Shown piece after piece: positions 47,454 to 56,897 of a stretch of DNA of 64,000 nucleotides. How positions within the stretch are numbered: position 1 is the stretch's first letter; each line of letters starts with the position of its first letter. The DNA is from an uncultured Muribaculaceae bacterium (GTDB lineage: Bacteria; Bacteroidota; Bacteroidia; Bacteroidales; Muribaculaceae). The notes under the pieces were generated by a model. It saw only the letters and a program-made list of their open reading frames with translations, made no database searches and was not told the DNA's origin. Location of the stretch: contig CAJUPY010000005.1 in NCBI GenBank assembly GCA_910588035.1, forward strand, positions 11,188 to 75,187, in the 5' to 3' direction. The position numbers and the translations under genes are program-made.

Positions 47454-48442
47454 AACCTGTAGCTGTAATCATACTCAACTGGAACGGTGTCGCCCTGCTT
47501 GAGAAATATCTCCCCGACGTGATTGCCAACACCGATCTGTCAATTGCCGACATAATCGTAGCCGACAACGGATCGACCGACAGTTCGGTAGAGTTCCTGA
47601 AATCAAGATTTCCTCAGGTGGGAATACTCCCGTTCGATTCAAACCACGGCTTTGCCGGAGGCTACAACCTCGCCTTGGCCGAGACCGGCTACCGCTACAC
47701 TGTGCTGCTCAACTCCGACGTCTCGCCAATGAAAGGATGGTTGAATCCGCTTTATGATTTCATGGAGGAGAATGGCAACGTGGCGGCCGTACAACCTAAG
47801 ATACGCTCACTACGCAACCGACAACAGTTTGAACATGCCGGTGCCTCAGGCGGTTTCATCGACATCAACGGCTACCCCTATTGCCGTGGCCGCGTTTTCA
47901 CAACAGTCGAGACCGACAACGGGCAATACGATGACACAGCCGACATTTTCTGGGCCTCGGGTGCCGCACTGATGGTCAGAACCGACCTTTACAAAAAAGC
48001 CGGTGGTCTCGACGAAGATTTCTTCGCCCACATGGAGGAGATCGATCTCTGTTGGCGGCTGCAGCTCATGGGATACCGCATCTGTGTGGTTCCGAAATCA
48101 GTAGTGATGCACCTTGGTGGCGCGAGTCTCGACTACTCCGACCCGCGCAAAACCTATCTCAACTTCCGCAACAACCTCCTGATGCTGCACAAAAATCTGC
48201 CCGACACCACTCGTTGCCGGAAACTGCTGGTGAGACGTCTGCTCGACACTATCGCCTGGATAAAATATGTCGTCACTCTCGATTTCGCCGACGCATCGGC
48301 TATCTGGCGTGCCCACCGCGACTTTGCAAAAATGAGCAAAAAGTACACCTCACACCCCTCGGTCGACCTGCTCGCCAAGATGCCCGACCGACGCAACATT
48401 CTCATCGACTACTACGTCAGAGGTAAGAAAACCTACCGGTAA
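47450..48442 (+). CDS. Glycosyltransferase family 2 (rhamnosyltransferase-like)
   Basis: 330 residues. The GT-A fold opens VAVIILNWNGVALLEKYLPDV, with nucleotide-binding IIVADNGSTDSSVEFLKS, DxD-like LLNSDVSPMKGW, the WASGAALMVRTDLYKKAGG acceptor region and the HMEEIDLCWRLQLMGYRI motif with the catalytic Asp/Glu. This pattern is that of WbbL-type polysaccharide transferases. Last gene of the mtaB-acyltransferase-GT2 chain; convergent with the anti-sigma gene. Confidence 0.87.
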   Translation: MKPVAVIILNWNGVALLEKYLPDVIANTDLSIADIIVADNGSTDSSVEFLKSRFPQVGILPFDSNHGFAGGYNLALAETGYRYTVLLNSDVSPMKGWLNPLYDFMEENGNVAAVQPKIRSLRNRQQFEHAGASGGFIDINGYPYCRGRVFTTVETDNGQYDDTADIFWASGAALMVRTDLYKKAGGLDEDFFAHMEEIDLCWRLQLMGYRICVVPKSVVMHLGGASLDYSDPRKTYLNFRNNLLMLHKNLPDTTRCRKLLVRRLLDTIAWIKYVVTLDFADASAIWRAHRDFAKMSKKYTSHPSVDLLAKMPDRRNILIDYYVRGKKTYR

Positions 48443-48452
48443 TCATTCTTGG

Positions 48453-49685
48453 TCATCGGTTGCCAAACGTAAACCTCAATCCGACATTCAGGTTAAAATT
48501 CAGTGGCTTGTCACTGTAAATCGTCTCGATTCCAGAACCGTTGTCAAAATAATAGCTCACGCCAGGCTCGGCAAATATGCTTGCGACATCGGCGACATTG
48601 AACTGCAGTCCGACAGACGCATTGACCGACCATTGCAACGGCTTGACAGTCACGGTCTCAGATTCAGACCTGCTCTGTCGGCTTCCGTAGACATAGTCCC
48701 TGACAATTTTTCCCGACACAGACTTTTCAGCAAGCACTCCGGCGACTCCATAGAGATCGAGACGTTTCCACGACAGAGCCTTGTAACTCACTTTCACCGG
48801 AACACCGAGATAGTGCAGCTTCTGCTGCCCGGTGTAATAATTCTCGTCGCTACCCTCCCTGATGTCTGAAGTCAGCATCGTGTATGTCACACCGGTCGAA
48901 ACCGTCACACGATCGTTCAACCTCCACCCGAACTCGACACCCGATCTGACGGGAAGCCTGTGTTTTATCTCTCTTTCTATCGGCATACCCTGATTAGACA
49001 TGATCAGTCCCAGCATCGGACTGTCATACCACCCGACATCGTTGCTGCCCGCAACCACTCCATTGCTTTGCATCGCCAAACTGCGGTCACTGACGTTTGA
49101 ATTCAGTCCGCCCGATGTGAACAGCGCGACTGAAAAACGGCTGTAGTCTTTCTTCAGCCGTGAGATCGACGGCACTACGACATTTTTTTCCTCACTGTTC
49201 TGCGACCCGACCACAACGGTCGGCCTTACATCATTCCCACTCTTTTCGATAACAGCATCGGGAGTGACACTGTCAGGCGACAAAGCCTCATCGGTCGACG
49301 ACTTTCTTTCAACAGTTCCAAACTCAACAGGCCCGGGTTGTCTGACGGCCGTTGAAACGATGTTGATATTTTTGTCTGCGATGTCAGAAACCATACGTTC
49401 CGCCACTGTCTTCGATTCGTCATCAGCCGGATTCTGTTCTTCAACCACAATTTGTGCCGTAATCTCGACAGGCTGAGATAAATCGTGCTTCTCAATTGTC
49501 ATCAGAAACCAAAGACCGAAGACAACGGCTATCATCGCCGCAACCGATGCGATCAGCCTGAGATGCGGAAAATGCTTCCTGCCCACTGCCTGACGCGCCT
49601 CTATTTCCCCCCACAGTCCGGCGGGCTCATCTATCTCGTAATCTGACATCCGGTCATGTATGTCGTGAAGCCAACGGTCTTTCAT
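48453..49685 (-). CDS. Anti-sigma-like inner-membrane protein fused to an outer-membrane beta-barrel domain
   Basis: 410 residues. Residues 1-42 are cytosolic and charged (LHDIHDRMSDYEIDEPAGLWGEIE), then one transmembrane helix (LRLIASVAAMIAVVFGLWFLM, ~44-64), a long periplasmic linker (~70-170), and a C-terminal beta-barrel domain (~180-410; FSVALFTSGGLNSN, VRSGVEFGWRLNDRVTVSTGVTYT, HYLGVPVKVSYKAL, LNFNLNVGLRFTFGNR) with the terminal aromatic/Arg ending seen in OMP_b-brl proteins. The start overlaps the sigma factor's end. It is thus probably the sigma factor's partner. How one chain could sit in both membranes is unclear; see findings. Confidence 0.75.
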   Translation of the reverse strand: MKDRWLHDIHDRMSDYEIDEPAGLWGEIEARQAVGRKHFPHLRLIASVAAMIAVVFGLWFLMTIEKHDLSQPVEITAQIVVEEQNPADDESKTVAERMVSDIADKNINIVSTAVRQPGPVEFGTVERKSSTDEALSPDSVTPDAVIEKSGNDVRPTVVVGSQNSEEKNVVVPSISRLKKDYSRFSVALFTSGGLNSNVSDRSLAMQSNGVVAGSNDVGWYDSPMLGLIMSNQGMPIEREIKHRLPVRSGVEFGWRLNDRVTVSTGVTYTMLTSDIREGSDENYYTGQQKLHYLGVPVKVSYKALSWKRLDLYGVAGVLAEKSVSGKIVRDYVYGSRQSRSESETVTVKPLQWSVNASVGLQFNVADVASIFAEPGVSYYFDNGSGIETIYSDKPLNFNLNVGLRFTFGNR

Positions 49686-50260
49686 ATTGTTTCGATTGTT
49701 TCCGGTTCTGATTGATATTGTCTTATTTTACTCGCCAACATCGCCTTCGCGCGATGAAGCTGAGACGCCGAGGTGCTTTCCTTGATGTTCAGCATCGCAG
49801 CAATCTCCCTGTGACTTTTACCCTCAATTACATAAAGGTTGAAAATCGTCCGATAACCGTCGGGCAACTCCCTGATGAGCCTGAAAAGCACTTCCGACGG
49901 CACTCCGGCGGTCTCAGGTTCACAATCTCCTATATCGGCACACTCATCAGTCAACGGCATGAACACGATACGCCCGCTCTGTTTGAGATGATCCATAGCC
50001 CGGTTGACGACAATGCGCCCAAGCCATGCCCTCAGCGATCCTTCGCCACGGTAATCAAACGATTTGAGAGAAGAAAAAATCCTTATGAAACTTTCTTGCA
50101 GAACATCTTTTATATCTTCCTGATTGACGACATAACGGGCACACACAGCCGTCAGATAACGAATGTGGTGCCCGTAAATCGCCTTTTGTGCGTCACGATC
50201 GCCGTCTGAGGCCCTGCGCACAAGCAGATATTCACCATTTTTGATGTCTGCGTCCGGCAT
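49682..50260 (-). CDS. ECF-type RNA polymerase sigma factor
   Basis: 192 residues. Region 2 has HIRYLTAVCARYVVNQEDIKDVLQESFIRIFSSLKSFDYRGEGSLRAWLGRIVVNRAMDHLK (the usual sigma-70 r2 pattern); region 4 has LPDGYRTIFNLYVIEGKSHREIAAMLNIKESTSASQLHRAKAML. It directs transcription of an envelope or stress regulon. It overlaps the anti-sigma-like gene and sits 12 bases after the NigD-like gene, so the three form one minus-strand unit. Confidence 0.9.
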   Translation of the reverse strand: MPDADIKNGEYLLVRRASDGDRDAQKAIYGHHIRYLTAVCARYVVNQEDIKDVLQESFIRIFSSLKSFDYRGEGSLRAWLGRIVVNRAMDHLKQSGRIVFMPLTDECADIGDCEPETAGVPSEVLFRLIRELPDGYRTIFNLYVIEGKSHREIAAMLNIKESTSASQLHRAKAMLASKIRQYQSEPETIETI

Positions 50261-50272
50261 GACGGAGGTCGT

Positions 50273-51037
50273 TTACTTCACGTTTCGGCCTCGCATCGAC
50301 TCGATCGCCGCGGCATCGAGTTTCGGTACATCATTATAAATGCGCCGTCCGAGTTCAAACTCTGTCGTGCGGTTACCCCTGAACGAATTCCAGTGCAGAC
50401 GAACCTTCTTTGACTCCTGACAGCAGTCCATAGCCTCATAGAAAGGCGTGACATTGAACGCGATCATTGCATCGCCGAGAACTCCGTTGAGATCACCGTT
50501 TGCATCGTGGTGAAGATAGAGGTCTGCAAGCTGCTTCTCATTGTTCCATTCGGCCACAAGATTCAGAAGGTGGGGAGTTGTCGGATTATCCCAACGTGTG
50601 CGCACCCTAAGAGTCAGATAGCCGTCTTCAGCAACCGTCACCCAGTCGGCGACGATCTCGATCGGATCATCGCCATATGACACCTCGGGATTGGCGTTCC
50701 AGATCACTTCTTTGGTGCGTATGCTGTCGATCCAGTTGATCTTTACATCACGAAACGGCTTGTTCAGGTCGGCACCGTCTTCCTCAGTGAAATTCACGAG
50801 TGCCCTTACCTCTTTCTTGCCATAGGGCGACTGAGGCATGTTGTTGGCACGGAGCGTGGTCTTTTCGTCGAGAATCATCGTGAACGACCCGTCAGTCGCT
50901 GGGCGTACGGTCACGACAGCACTCGGGCGAAGCAGGTCACTTTTGTCATCATTGTCATCGAGACATGATTGGAACAGCGTTGAAATCGACATCAGGCCGA
51001 TGACGGCGGGTAGAAACAGTCTTTTTTTCATAATCAT
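50273..51037 (-). CDS. NigD-like lipoprotein
   Basis: 254 residues (start ATG 51037 or the ATG two codons later). Lipobox: ISTLFQSC-LDD. NigD-like N-terminal OB-type and C-terminal beta domains are visible: AVVTVRPATDGSFTMILDE, KKEVRALVNFTEED and DGYLTLRVRTRWDNPTTPHLLNLVAEWNN. NigD is named from a Bacteroides nig locus linked to bacteriocin production, but most family members have unknown roles. It is the first gene of the sigma factor unit. Confidence 0.85.
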   Translation of the reverse strand: MIMKKRLFLPAVIGLMSISTLFQSCLDDNDDKSDLLRPSAVVTVRPATDGSFTMILDEKTTLRANNMPQSPYGKKEVRALVNFTEEDGADLNKPFRDVKINWIDSIRTKEVIWNANPEVSYGDDPIEIVADWVTVAEDGYLTLRVRTRWDNPTTPHLLNLVAEWNNEKQLADLYLHHDANGDLNGVLGDAMIAFNVTPFYEAMDCCQESKKVRLHWNSFRGNRTTEFELGRRIYNDVPKLDAAAIESMRGRNVK

Positions 51038-51097
51038 TTTTTCAAGTTGGTTTATCTTTTATTCCACTAAACCGACAGTTTCCCGAAATCTTGCATC

Positions 51098-51148
51098 AAT
51101 AAATAAAAAAAACACATGATGCACCATGCGTAAACAAGATGCATCATG
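51098..51148 (-). terminator. Terminator of the GH51 pair
   Basis: TGCATCATG (51140-51148) pairs with CATGATGCA (51115-51123) and on the minus strand is followed by an eight-T run (plus-strand A tract at 51105-51112). Confidence 0.75.
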
Positions 51149-51167
51149 TTATTTTATGGGCAATTGA

Positions 51168-52724
51168 TCACTTAATCGCCAAAGAGACAATCGATTTCGC
51201 AGGCATCGTCAGACGAAGCACGTTCTTCTCGATTTTTGCTTTGTCAAACACCTTCACACCGACCTTGTCGGGATCGCCGAAGTCATTGTAGTCGCCGATC
51301 TTCGCCGATGTCAGAATCTCACCCGTCACGGCAGGCTTGCCGGTCAGACCGAGACGGTCGAGCGGAATCTCGATCTCACACGGCTCGGTGAGATCGATGT
51401 TTGTCAGAGAAATGGTCACCACACCATTCTTTTCCGATGCCGTCGCACTGATCGTCGGCACCTCGCGGCCCTGGCGCACCTTACGCACCGGGGTGTTGAG
51501 AGTCAGCGGAATCAGATTGGCATCCTGATGCAGAACATACATCTTGAAAACGTAGTAGGTCGGCGTCAGAACCATTTTATCGCCTTTAGTCAGGACCATT
51601 GACTGCAACACGTTGGCAATCTGGGCGATATTGGTCATCTTCACGCGGTCGGTAAATTTGTGGAACGTGTTCAGCGACAGAGCGGCCACCATTGCGTCGC
51701 GCATCGTGTTCTGCTGATAGAGGTGTCCCTTGATTGTTCCTGGTTCCTCGTCCCACCATGTGCCCCACTCATCGACCAGAAGGGCAACCTTTTTCTCCTT
51801 GTCATAACGGTCCATGATGTCACAGTGGCGACGCACGACATCACCGATCTCCAGACATTTGCCGAGAGTCCAGTAGTAATCCTCGTCGCTGAACTGTGTG
51901 GCCGACGTCTTGCTTCCGCTCCAGCCAACTACCGTATAATAATGCAGTGAGAGTCCGTTCATGAACCGTTTCGCATTTTTCATCATGACCTCGGTCCAGT
52001 TATAATCATAGTCGCTCGCCCCCGACGCTATCTTGAAAAGCTTGTTGCCGTTGAAATTGCGGCAATAGGTCTGATAGCGGCGATAGACATTGGCGTAGTA
52101 CTCGGGAGTGAAGTTACCGCCGCAACCCCAGCTCTCGTTGCCGACTCCGAGATATTTCAGATGCCACGGTTTCTCGCGGCCGTTCTCTTTTCTCAACTGT
52201 GCCATCGGACCATCTTCGGCCGTGATATACTCTACCCATTTCGCAAGTTCCTCTACCGAACCGCTTCCCACATTACCACTCAGATAAGGCTCCGCGCCGA
52301 GCAACTCACACAGGTTGAAGAACTCATGGGTGCCAAACGAGTTGTCCTCCACTGTGCCCCCCCAGTTGTTGTTGACCATGCGCGGACGGTTCTCCTTCGG
52401 ACCGATGCCGTCAAGCCAGTGATACTCATCGGCGAAGCAACCGCCAGGCCAGCGGAGAACAGGAACCTTAAGCTCGCGCAGTGCTTCAAGAACATCGTTG
52501 CGGTAACCGTCGGTATTGGCGATCGGTGAATCTTTCCCGACCCACAGGCCACCGTAGATGCAGGTGCCCAGATGCTCGGCAAACTGACCGTAGATCTCCT
52601 TGCTGATTACCTCGGGCTTTTCGGCCGGATTGAGATTGACTGTCACTTTTGGCCCCGCTGCCTGTGCCGACACCCCGAGCATGATAGCCAATGTGCCGGC
52701 TGAAAACATCTTTTTAATCATCAT
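51168..52724 (-). CDS. GH51 alpha-L-arabinofuranosidase, secreted
   Basis: 518 residues with signal peptide (FSAGTLAIMLGVSAQAAG). Arabinofuranosidase TIM barrel: IYGQFAEHLGTCIYGGLWVG, LRWPGGCFADEYHWLDGIG, acid/base LGVGNESWGCGGNF (Glu) and nucleophile LLVDEWGTWWDEEPG (Glu). It removes arabinofuranosyl side chains from arabinan, arabinoxylan or arabinogalactan. Starts within the last codons of the other GH51 gene (ATGA overlap). Confidence 0.95.
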   Translation of the reverse strand: MMIKKMFSAGTLAIMLGVSAQAAGPKVTVNLNPAEKPEVISKEIYGQFAEHLGTCIYGGLWVGKDSPIANTDGYRNDVLEALRELKVPVLRWPGGCFADEYHWLDGIGPKENRPRMVNNNWGGTVEDNSFGTHEFFNLCELLGAEPYLSGNVGSGSVEELAKWVEYITAEDGPMAQLRKENGREKPWHLKYLGVGNESWGCGGNFTPEYYANVYRRYQTYCRNFNGNKLFKIASGASDYDYNWTEVMMKNAKRFMNGLSLHYYTVVGWSGSKTSATQFSDEDYYWTLGKCLEIGDVVRRHCDIMDRYDKEKKVALLVDEWGTWWDEEPGTIKGHLYQQNTMRDAMVAALSLNTFHKFTDRVKMTNIAQIANVLQSMVLTKGDKMVLTPTYYVFKMYVLHQDANLIPLTLNTPVRKVRQGREVPTISATASEKNGVVTISLTNIDLTEPCEIEIPLDRLGLTGKPAVTGEILTSAKIGDYNDFGDPDKVGVKVFDKAKIEKNVLRLTMPAKSIVSLAIK

Positions 52725-54703
52725 TTCTTGAATTTATAGATTGCAAATGTCTTCGGGGCGATCGTTGTCGTCCACGAGTCGCGGCTGTCGACTGTGAAAG
52801 TCGATGTCACCGGAACGATGTTGTCGGGATGCTCTATAGTGTTCTCAAGGTTGAGATCGGCCGAACTGAGCGTGGTGACACTGCCCGACGTGATCGACTC
52901 TTTCTTTTTAAGTCCGGCAAACTTTATGTCAAGCTCCTGCGGCTCGTCAGACGTGTTGGCCACCTTGACGATATACTCGCCTGTGGTCTTGTCGACGACC
53001 GCACTCGCAAACAGGCCGTTCTGACCTTCAGCTCCCGTGACAGGTTTCTTGTCGAGCGTCAGAGGCAAAACGTTCGTGCCCTTGTTGAGACTGTAGAGCT
53101 GCTGAACATAGTAGCTCGCCGTCTTGACCGTGTTCAGATTGTCAAACCAGATCATGTCGGGACGCCACTGCCAACCTTCGACATGGGCCAGAAGCGGTGC
53201 GTAGGTAGCCATTTCGACAACGTCGGCATTGCGTTCGAGTCCGGTCATGAATGCAGCCTCGAGCAACGCGGCGTTGAAGTGGTTGTATTTCTTGCCTTTA
53301 CCGTGGCAGGCATATTCGCCGGCGAACACTTTCGGTCCCTTGCGGTCATAATTGTCATAACGGGCACCCTGCGACAGGAACCAACTCTCGGGACGATAGA
53401 AATGCTCATCGACAAGATCAACCTTCAGATTGGTCATCTCTGGCCAAAGATAGTCAAATTTCTTCCCTTCTGAATCAGGACCCGACGAACCGATGATCTT
53501 GATCTCCGGATAAGCTTTTCTTATCGCGGCCATGAACGGTTTCAACCGCTCTACATACTCCGGACCCCACTGCTCGTTGCCGATTCCGATAAACTTAAGG
53601 TTGAACGATGCGGGATGCCCCATGTCAGCTCTCAGACGACCCCAGGTCGTGGTCGTGTCTCCGTTGGCAAACTCGATCAGGTCAAGAGCGTCCTGAATGT
53701 AGCAGTCGAGCGAATCGACAGCTACATGGGCGTGCATGTCATTGTTCTGATACTGACACGACAGGCCTACATTCAAAATCGGCAGAGGCTCTGAGCCGAT
53801 CTCCTCCGAAAGCTGGAAAAACTCAAAGAATCCAAGTCCGTAGCTCTGATAGTAGTCGGGATAAAACCGGTGGGCGAACGTGTAGTGCCAGCGGTTCTCG
53901 TTCAACGGTCGGTTCTCGACCTGACCGACACTGTTCTTCCACTGATAGCGGGTCTCGAGATCAGTTCCCTCGACAATACAACCGCCCGGAAAACGGAACA
54001 CCCCCGGCTTCAACTCGGCAAGAGCGGTGGCGATATCCTTGCGCATGCCGTTCTGGTGACCCTTCCACGTGTCGACCGGAAACAACGAGACATGCTCGAG
54101 GTCGACCGTGACATCGGGAGTCGTCAGGAAAATGCGGAGTCGCGCCTTCGGGTCGGTCACCTTCGGCGTAAGCGTCACCTCATATTTTTTCCATTCCTTG
54201 GAGTCTATCGTGAGATTCTTCTTCTCAAATGCCTGATTCTCACCGTTGCTCGCCGGATCGATCAGCTCTATTCTGATCTTCCCCTCGCCACCCTCGGGTG
54301 TACGTGCCCAGACCGAGAAACGATATTCCTCGCCCGCTTTCACTCCGACACCGAAAAATCCCTCGTTCTCGATCCCCGTGTGCTTGTGGCGGTGACCCGG
54401 CGAAGCGAGTCTGACATAGTGGGGATTACGCTCAAACGGGCCGTCATCTTTCAACGTCACGTTGCCGAACTGACGCCACCCCATCATATTCTGAGGAAAC
54501 TCAAACGAACGGTTCTTGACCATCTCGGCATACAGTCCGCCGTCAGCCGCATAGTTGATATCTTCAAAAAACAGTCCATACATCGTGGGCTGAATCTCAG
54601 CTCCGGGCTTGTTGGTCTGAACGACAAGCTCATTTGTCGCTCCCCAGAGCATCGTGCTCACCCCGAGGGCGACCGATGCCAGAATAGGTTTCTTTATATT
54701 CAT
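52721..54703 (-). CDS. GH51 alpha-L-arabinofuranosidase with N-terminal carbohydrate-binding domain
   Basis: 660 residues, signal ending LGVSTMLWGA. Barrel motifs: TMYGLFFEDINYAADGGLYAE, FRFPGGCIVEGTDLETRYQWK, acid/base IGIGNEQWGPEYVER (Glu) and nucleophile KVFAGEYACHGKGKK (Glu). Between them (~residues 80-200) is a CBM4-like insertion (YVRLASPGHRHKHTGIENEGFFGVGVK, WKKYEVTLTP). C-terminal beta domain present. It probably acts with the next GH51 on different arabinosyl linkages of the same plant polymer. No Sus pair adjoins these two. Confidence 0.93.
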   Translation of the reverse strand: MNIKKPILASVALGVSTMLWGATNELVVQTNKPGAEIQPTMYGLFFEDINYAADGGLYAEMVKNRSFEFPQNMMGWRQFGNVTLKDDGPFERNPHYVRLASPGHRHKHTGIENEGFFGVGVKAGEEYRFSVWARTPEGGEGKIRIELIDPASNGENQAFEKKNLTIDSKEWKKYEVTLTPKVTDPKARLRIFLTTPDVTVDLEHVSLFPVDTWKGHQNGMRKDIATALAELKPGVFRFPGGCIVEGTDLETRYQWKNSVGQVENRPLNENRWHYTFAHRFYPDYYQSYGLGFFEFFQLSEEIGSEPLPILNVGLSCQYQNNDMHAHVAVDSLDCYIQDALDLIEFANGDTTTTWGRLRADMGHPASFNLKFIGIGNEQWGPEYVERLKPFMAAIRKAYPEIKIIGSSGPDSEGKKFDYLWPEMTNLKVDLVDEHFYRPESWFLSQGARYDNYDRKGPKVFAGEYACHGKGKKYNHFNAALLEAAFMTGLERNADVVEMATYAPLLAHVEGWQWRPDMIWFDNLNTVKTASYYVQQLYSLNKGTNVLPLTLDKKPVTGAEGQNGLFASAVVDKTTGEYIVKVANTSDEPQELDIKFAGLKKKESITSGSVTTLSSADLNLENTIEHPDNIVPVTSTFTVDSRDSWTTTIAPKTFAIYKFKK

Positions 54704-54753
54704 TCTGCTTTAGGTAGTATTATGGTTGGTTTTTATGATTATTTTCCATTTAT

Positions 54754-55071
54754 TCAGTTGAACTCATATTTCGTCACTGTTCCCTTGCCGTCACATTCCG
54801 GGCACGTTCCTGTATAGACATAATTTCCGTTTTCATCTACAAAATCAACTTCTTTTAGCCCTGCACATGTCGTGCATGTGACTGTTTTTATCGAGGTATG
54901 CCTGATGACATCGTCTGAATTACGTAAAATTCCCTTAACTGCTTTTCCGGCTGATTTATTGGTGACAACCTTCTGAAGTGCTCGAGCCGCTTTTGCTCCA
55001 CCACCGCCACACGAATAAAGAGCAACGACAAGTGTCAACAACGTCGATAACAACACTAATTTCCTTTTCAT
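54754..55071 (-). CDS. Small lipoprotein with DnaJ-type zinc-ribbon motifs
   Basis: 105 residues. Lipobox VALYSC-GGGG (Cys ~21). The C-terminal half has two CxxCxG modules, TCTTCAGLKEV and GTCPECDGKGTVTK, like the zinc centres of DnaJ cysteine-rich domains. An exported version is odd. The gene is AT-richer than its neighbours. No partner gene is adjacent; role unknown. Confidence 0.7.
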   Translation of the reverse strand: MKRKLVLLSTLLTLVVALYSCGGGGAKAARALQKVVTNKSAGKAVKGILRNSDDVIRHTSIKTVTCTTCAGLKEVDFVDENGNYVYTGTCPECDGKGTVTKYEFN

Positions 55072-55117
55072 GATATATCAATTTTTATTTTTCCAATGAT
55101 AACTTTTGGTCTGAATG

Positions 55118-55149
55118 CAAAGTTAGGATTTATTTCCGTTTTAAACAAC
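55118..55149 (-). promoter_or_regulatory. Promoter of the zinc-ribbon lipoprotein gene
   Basis: On the minus strand, GTTG (55149-55146), 20-base spacer, TAACTTTG (55125-55118). Confidence 0.5.
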
Positions 55150-55207
55150 TTCTATCTGACTTCAAGGCATTGTTTTCTTTGATTTATGTGATTTAAAAAA
55201 AAAGTAC

Positions 55208-55215
55208 TAAATTTG
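55208..55215 (+). promoter_or_regulatory. -7 element of pyrG
   Basis: TAAATTTG, 27 bases before the GTG start. A weak -33 TATG is at 55185-55188. Confidence 0.5.
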
Positions 55216-55241
55216 CAGCTTGATTAAAAACAATCTGTCAA

Positions 55242-56870
55242 GTGGAAACGAAATACATTTTTGTCACCGGCGGCGTGGTTTCTTCTCTTGGAAAAGGAAT
55301 CATTTCGTCTTCTCTCGCATGCCTGCTAAAGGCACGCGGATACCGTGTTACGATCCAGAAATTTGACCCATACATAAACATCGACCCCGGCACGCTGAAC
55401 CCTTATGAACATGGCGAATGCTACGTAACTGTCGACGGCCATGAGGCCGACCTCGATCTCGGTCACTACGAACGATTCACCGACATTCAGACCACTCGCG
55501 CAAACAACATAACCACCGGCCGAATCTACCAGAACGTCATCAACAAGGAACGACACGGAGACTACCTCGGAAAAACAGTGCAGATCGTTCCCCACATAAC
55601 CGACGAGATCAAACGAAACGTCAAACTGCTCGGAAACACCGGCAATTTCGACTTCGTCATCACCGAGATCGGCGGAACAGTCGGCGACATAGAGTCGCTG
55701 CCGTTCATCGAGAGCGTCCGACAACTGAAATGGGAACTCGAAAACGACTGTGTGTTTATCCACCTGACCTACGTCCCCTACATCAGAGCCGCCAAGGAAC
55801 TGAAGACAAAACCCACACAACACTCTGTCAAAGCCCTTCAGGAAGCTGGTGTTCAGCCCGACGTGCTCGTTCTCAGAACCGAAAAAGAGATCCCGGCCGA
55901 GATGAGACGCAAAATAGCCCTGTTCTGCAACGTCGCCCCCGACGCCGTTATCCAATCGGTCGACGCTCCGTCAATCTACGAAGTCCCGGTCATGATGCAC
56001 CGTCAGCACCTCGACGAACTCGTTCTCAAAAAAGCAGGCATTAAGATCGAAGGTGAACCACACATGACCCCGTGGCTGAACTTCCTCGACAAAATGGATA
56101 AAGCTGAACAAACGGTGACAATCGGGCTCGTCGGTAAATATGTCGAGCTTCAAGACGCCTACAAATCAATCGACGAATCTCTCTTCCAGGCTGCCACCTA
56201 CAACAACAACCGGCTGAAAATAAAATACATCCACTCCGAGAAAGTGACCCCCGAAACAGTCGGAGACATGCTCTCGGACCTCGACGGAGTCATCGTGGCT
56301 CCCGGATTCGGACAACGGGGAATCGAAGGAAAATTCGTCGCCCTGAAATGGTGCCGCGAACACGACATTCCGACCTTCGGAATCTGCCTCGGAATGCAAT
56401 GCATGGTAATCGAATTCGCCCGTGACGTCCTTGGCCTCCACGACGCCAACTCAACCGAGATGAACCCCTCCACACCCCACAATGTGATCGACCTGATGGA
56501 GGAGCAGAAAACAATCTCGAACCTCGGCGGGACAATGAGACTTGGAGCATATGACTGCGCCCTGACACCGGGCTCGAAAGCCGCCACTGCCTACGGTAAG
56601 ACTCTCGTCAGCGAACGCCACCGTCACCGCTTCGAATTCAACAGCGAATACCGCTCCCGGTTCGAAGAAGCCGGCATGAAATGCGTCGGCGAGAATCCCG
56701 CGACTCATCTGGTCGAAGTCGTCGAGATTCCATCCCTGCGATGGTTCATCGGAACTCAGTATCACCCCGAGTACTCATCGACCGTCCTCAGTCCCAACCC
56801 GATTTTCCTCAGTTTCATAGCTGCCGCTATTGAATACCGCGACCACCGGAAACAATCAGACAACATCTAA
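55242..56870 (+). CDS. pyrG: CTP synthase
   Basis: 542 residues from GTG 55242 giving (M)ETKYIFVTGGVVSSLGKGI, the universal PyrG start. It forms CTP from UTP using glutamine. Synthetase domain: QKFDPYINIDPGTLNPYEHGE; glutaminase domain: GICLGMQCMVIEFARD (Cys nucleophile) and GTQYHPEYSS (His, Glu). The family's length is normal. It lies 27 bases before yidC. Confidence 0.97.
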   Translation: METKYIFVTGGVVSSLGKGIISSSLACLLKARGYRVTIQKFDPYINIDPGTLNPYEHGECYVTVDGHEADLDLGHYERFTDIQTTRANNITTGRIYQNVINKERHGDYLGKTVQIVPHITDEIKRNVKLLGNTGNFDFVITEIGGTVGDIESLPFIESVRQLKWELENDCVFIHLTYVPYIRAAKELKTKPTQHSVKALQEAGVQPDVLVLRTEKEIPAEMRRKIALFCNVAPDAVIQSVDAPSIYEVPVMMHRQHLDELVLKKAGIKIEGEPHMTPWLNFLDKMDKAEQTVTIGLVGKYVELQDAYKSIDESLFQAATYNNNRLKIKYIHSEKVTPETVGDMLSDLDGVIVAPGFGQRGIEGKFVALKWCREHDIPTFGICLGMQCMVIEFARDVLGLHDANSTEMNPSTPHNVIDLMEEQKTISNLGGTMRLGAYDCALTPGSKAATAYGKTLVSERHRHRFEFNSEYRSRFEEAGMKCVGENPATHLVEVVEIPSLRWFIGTQYHPEYSSTVLSPNPIFLSFIAAAIEYRDHRKQSDNI

Positions 56871-56897
56871 AACGAATAACTAATATCAGATTTTTAA

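Noticed and set aside
53870..54817. 315-residue plus-strand frame opposite the GH51 gene
   Set aside because: It is a shadow of the GH51 coding strand without signal or domain.
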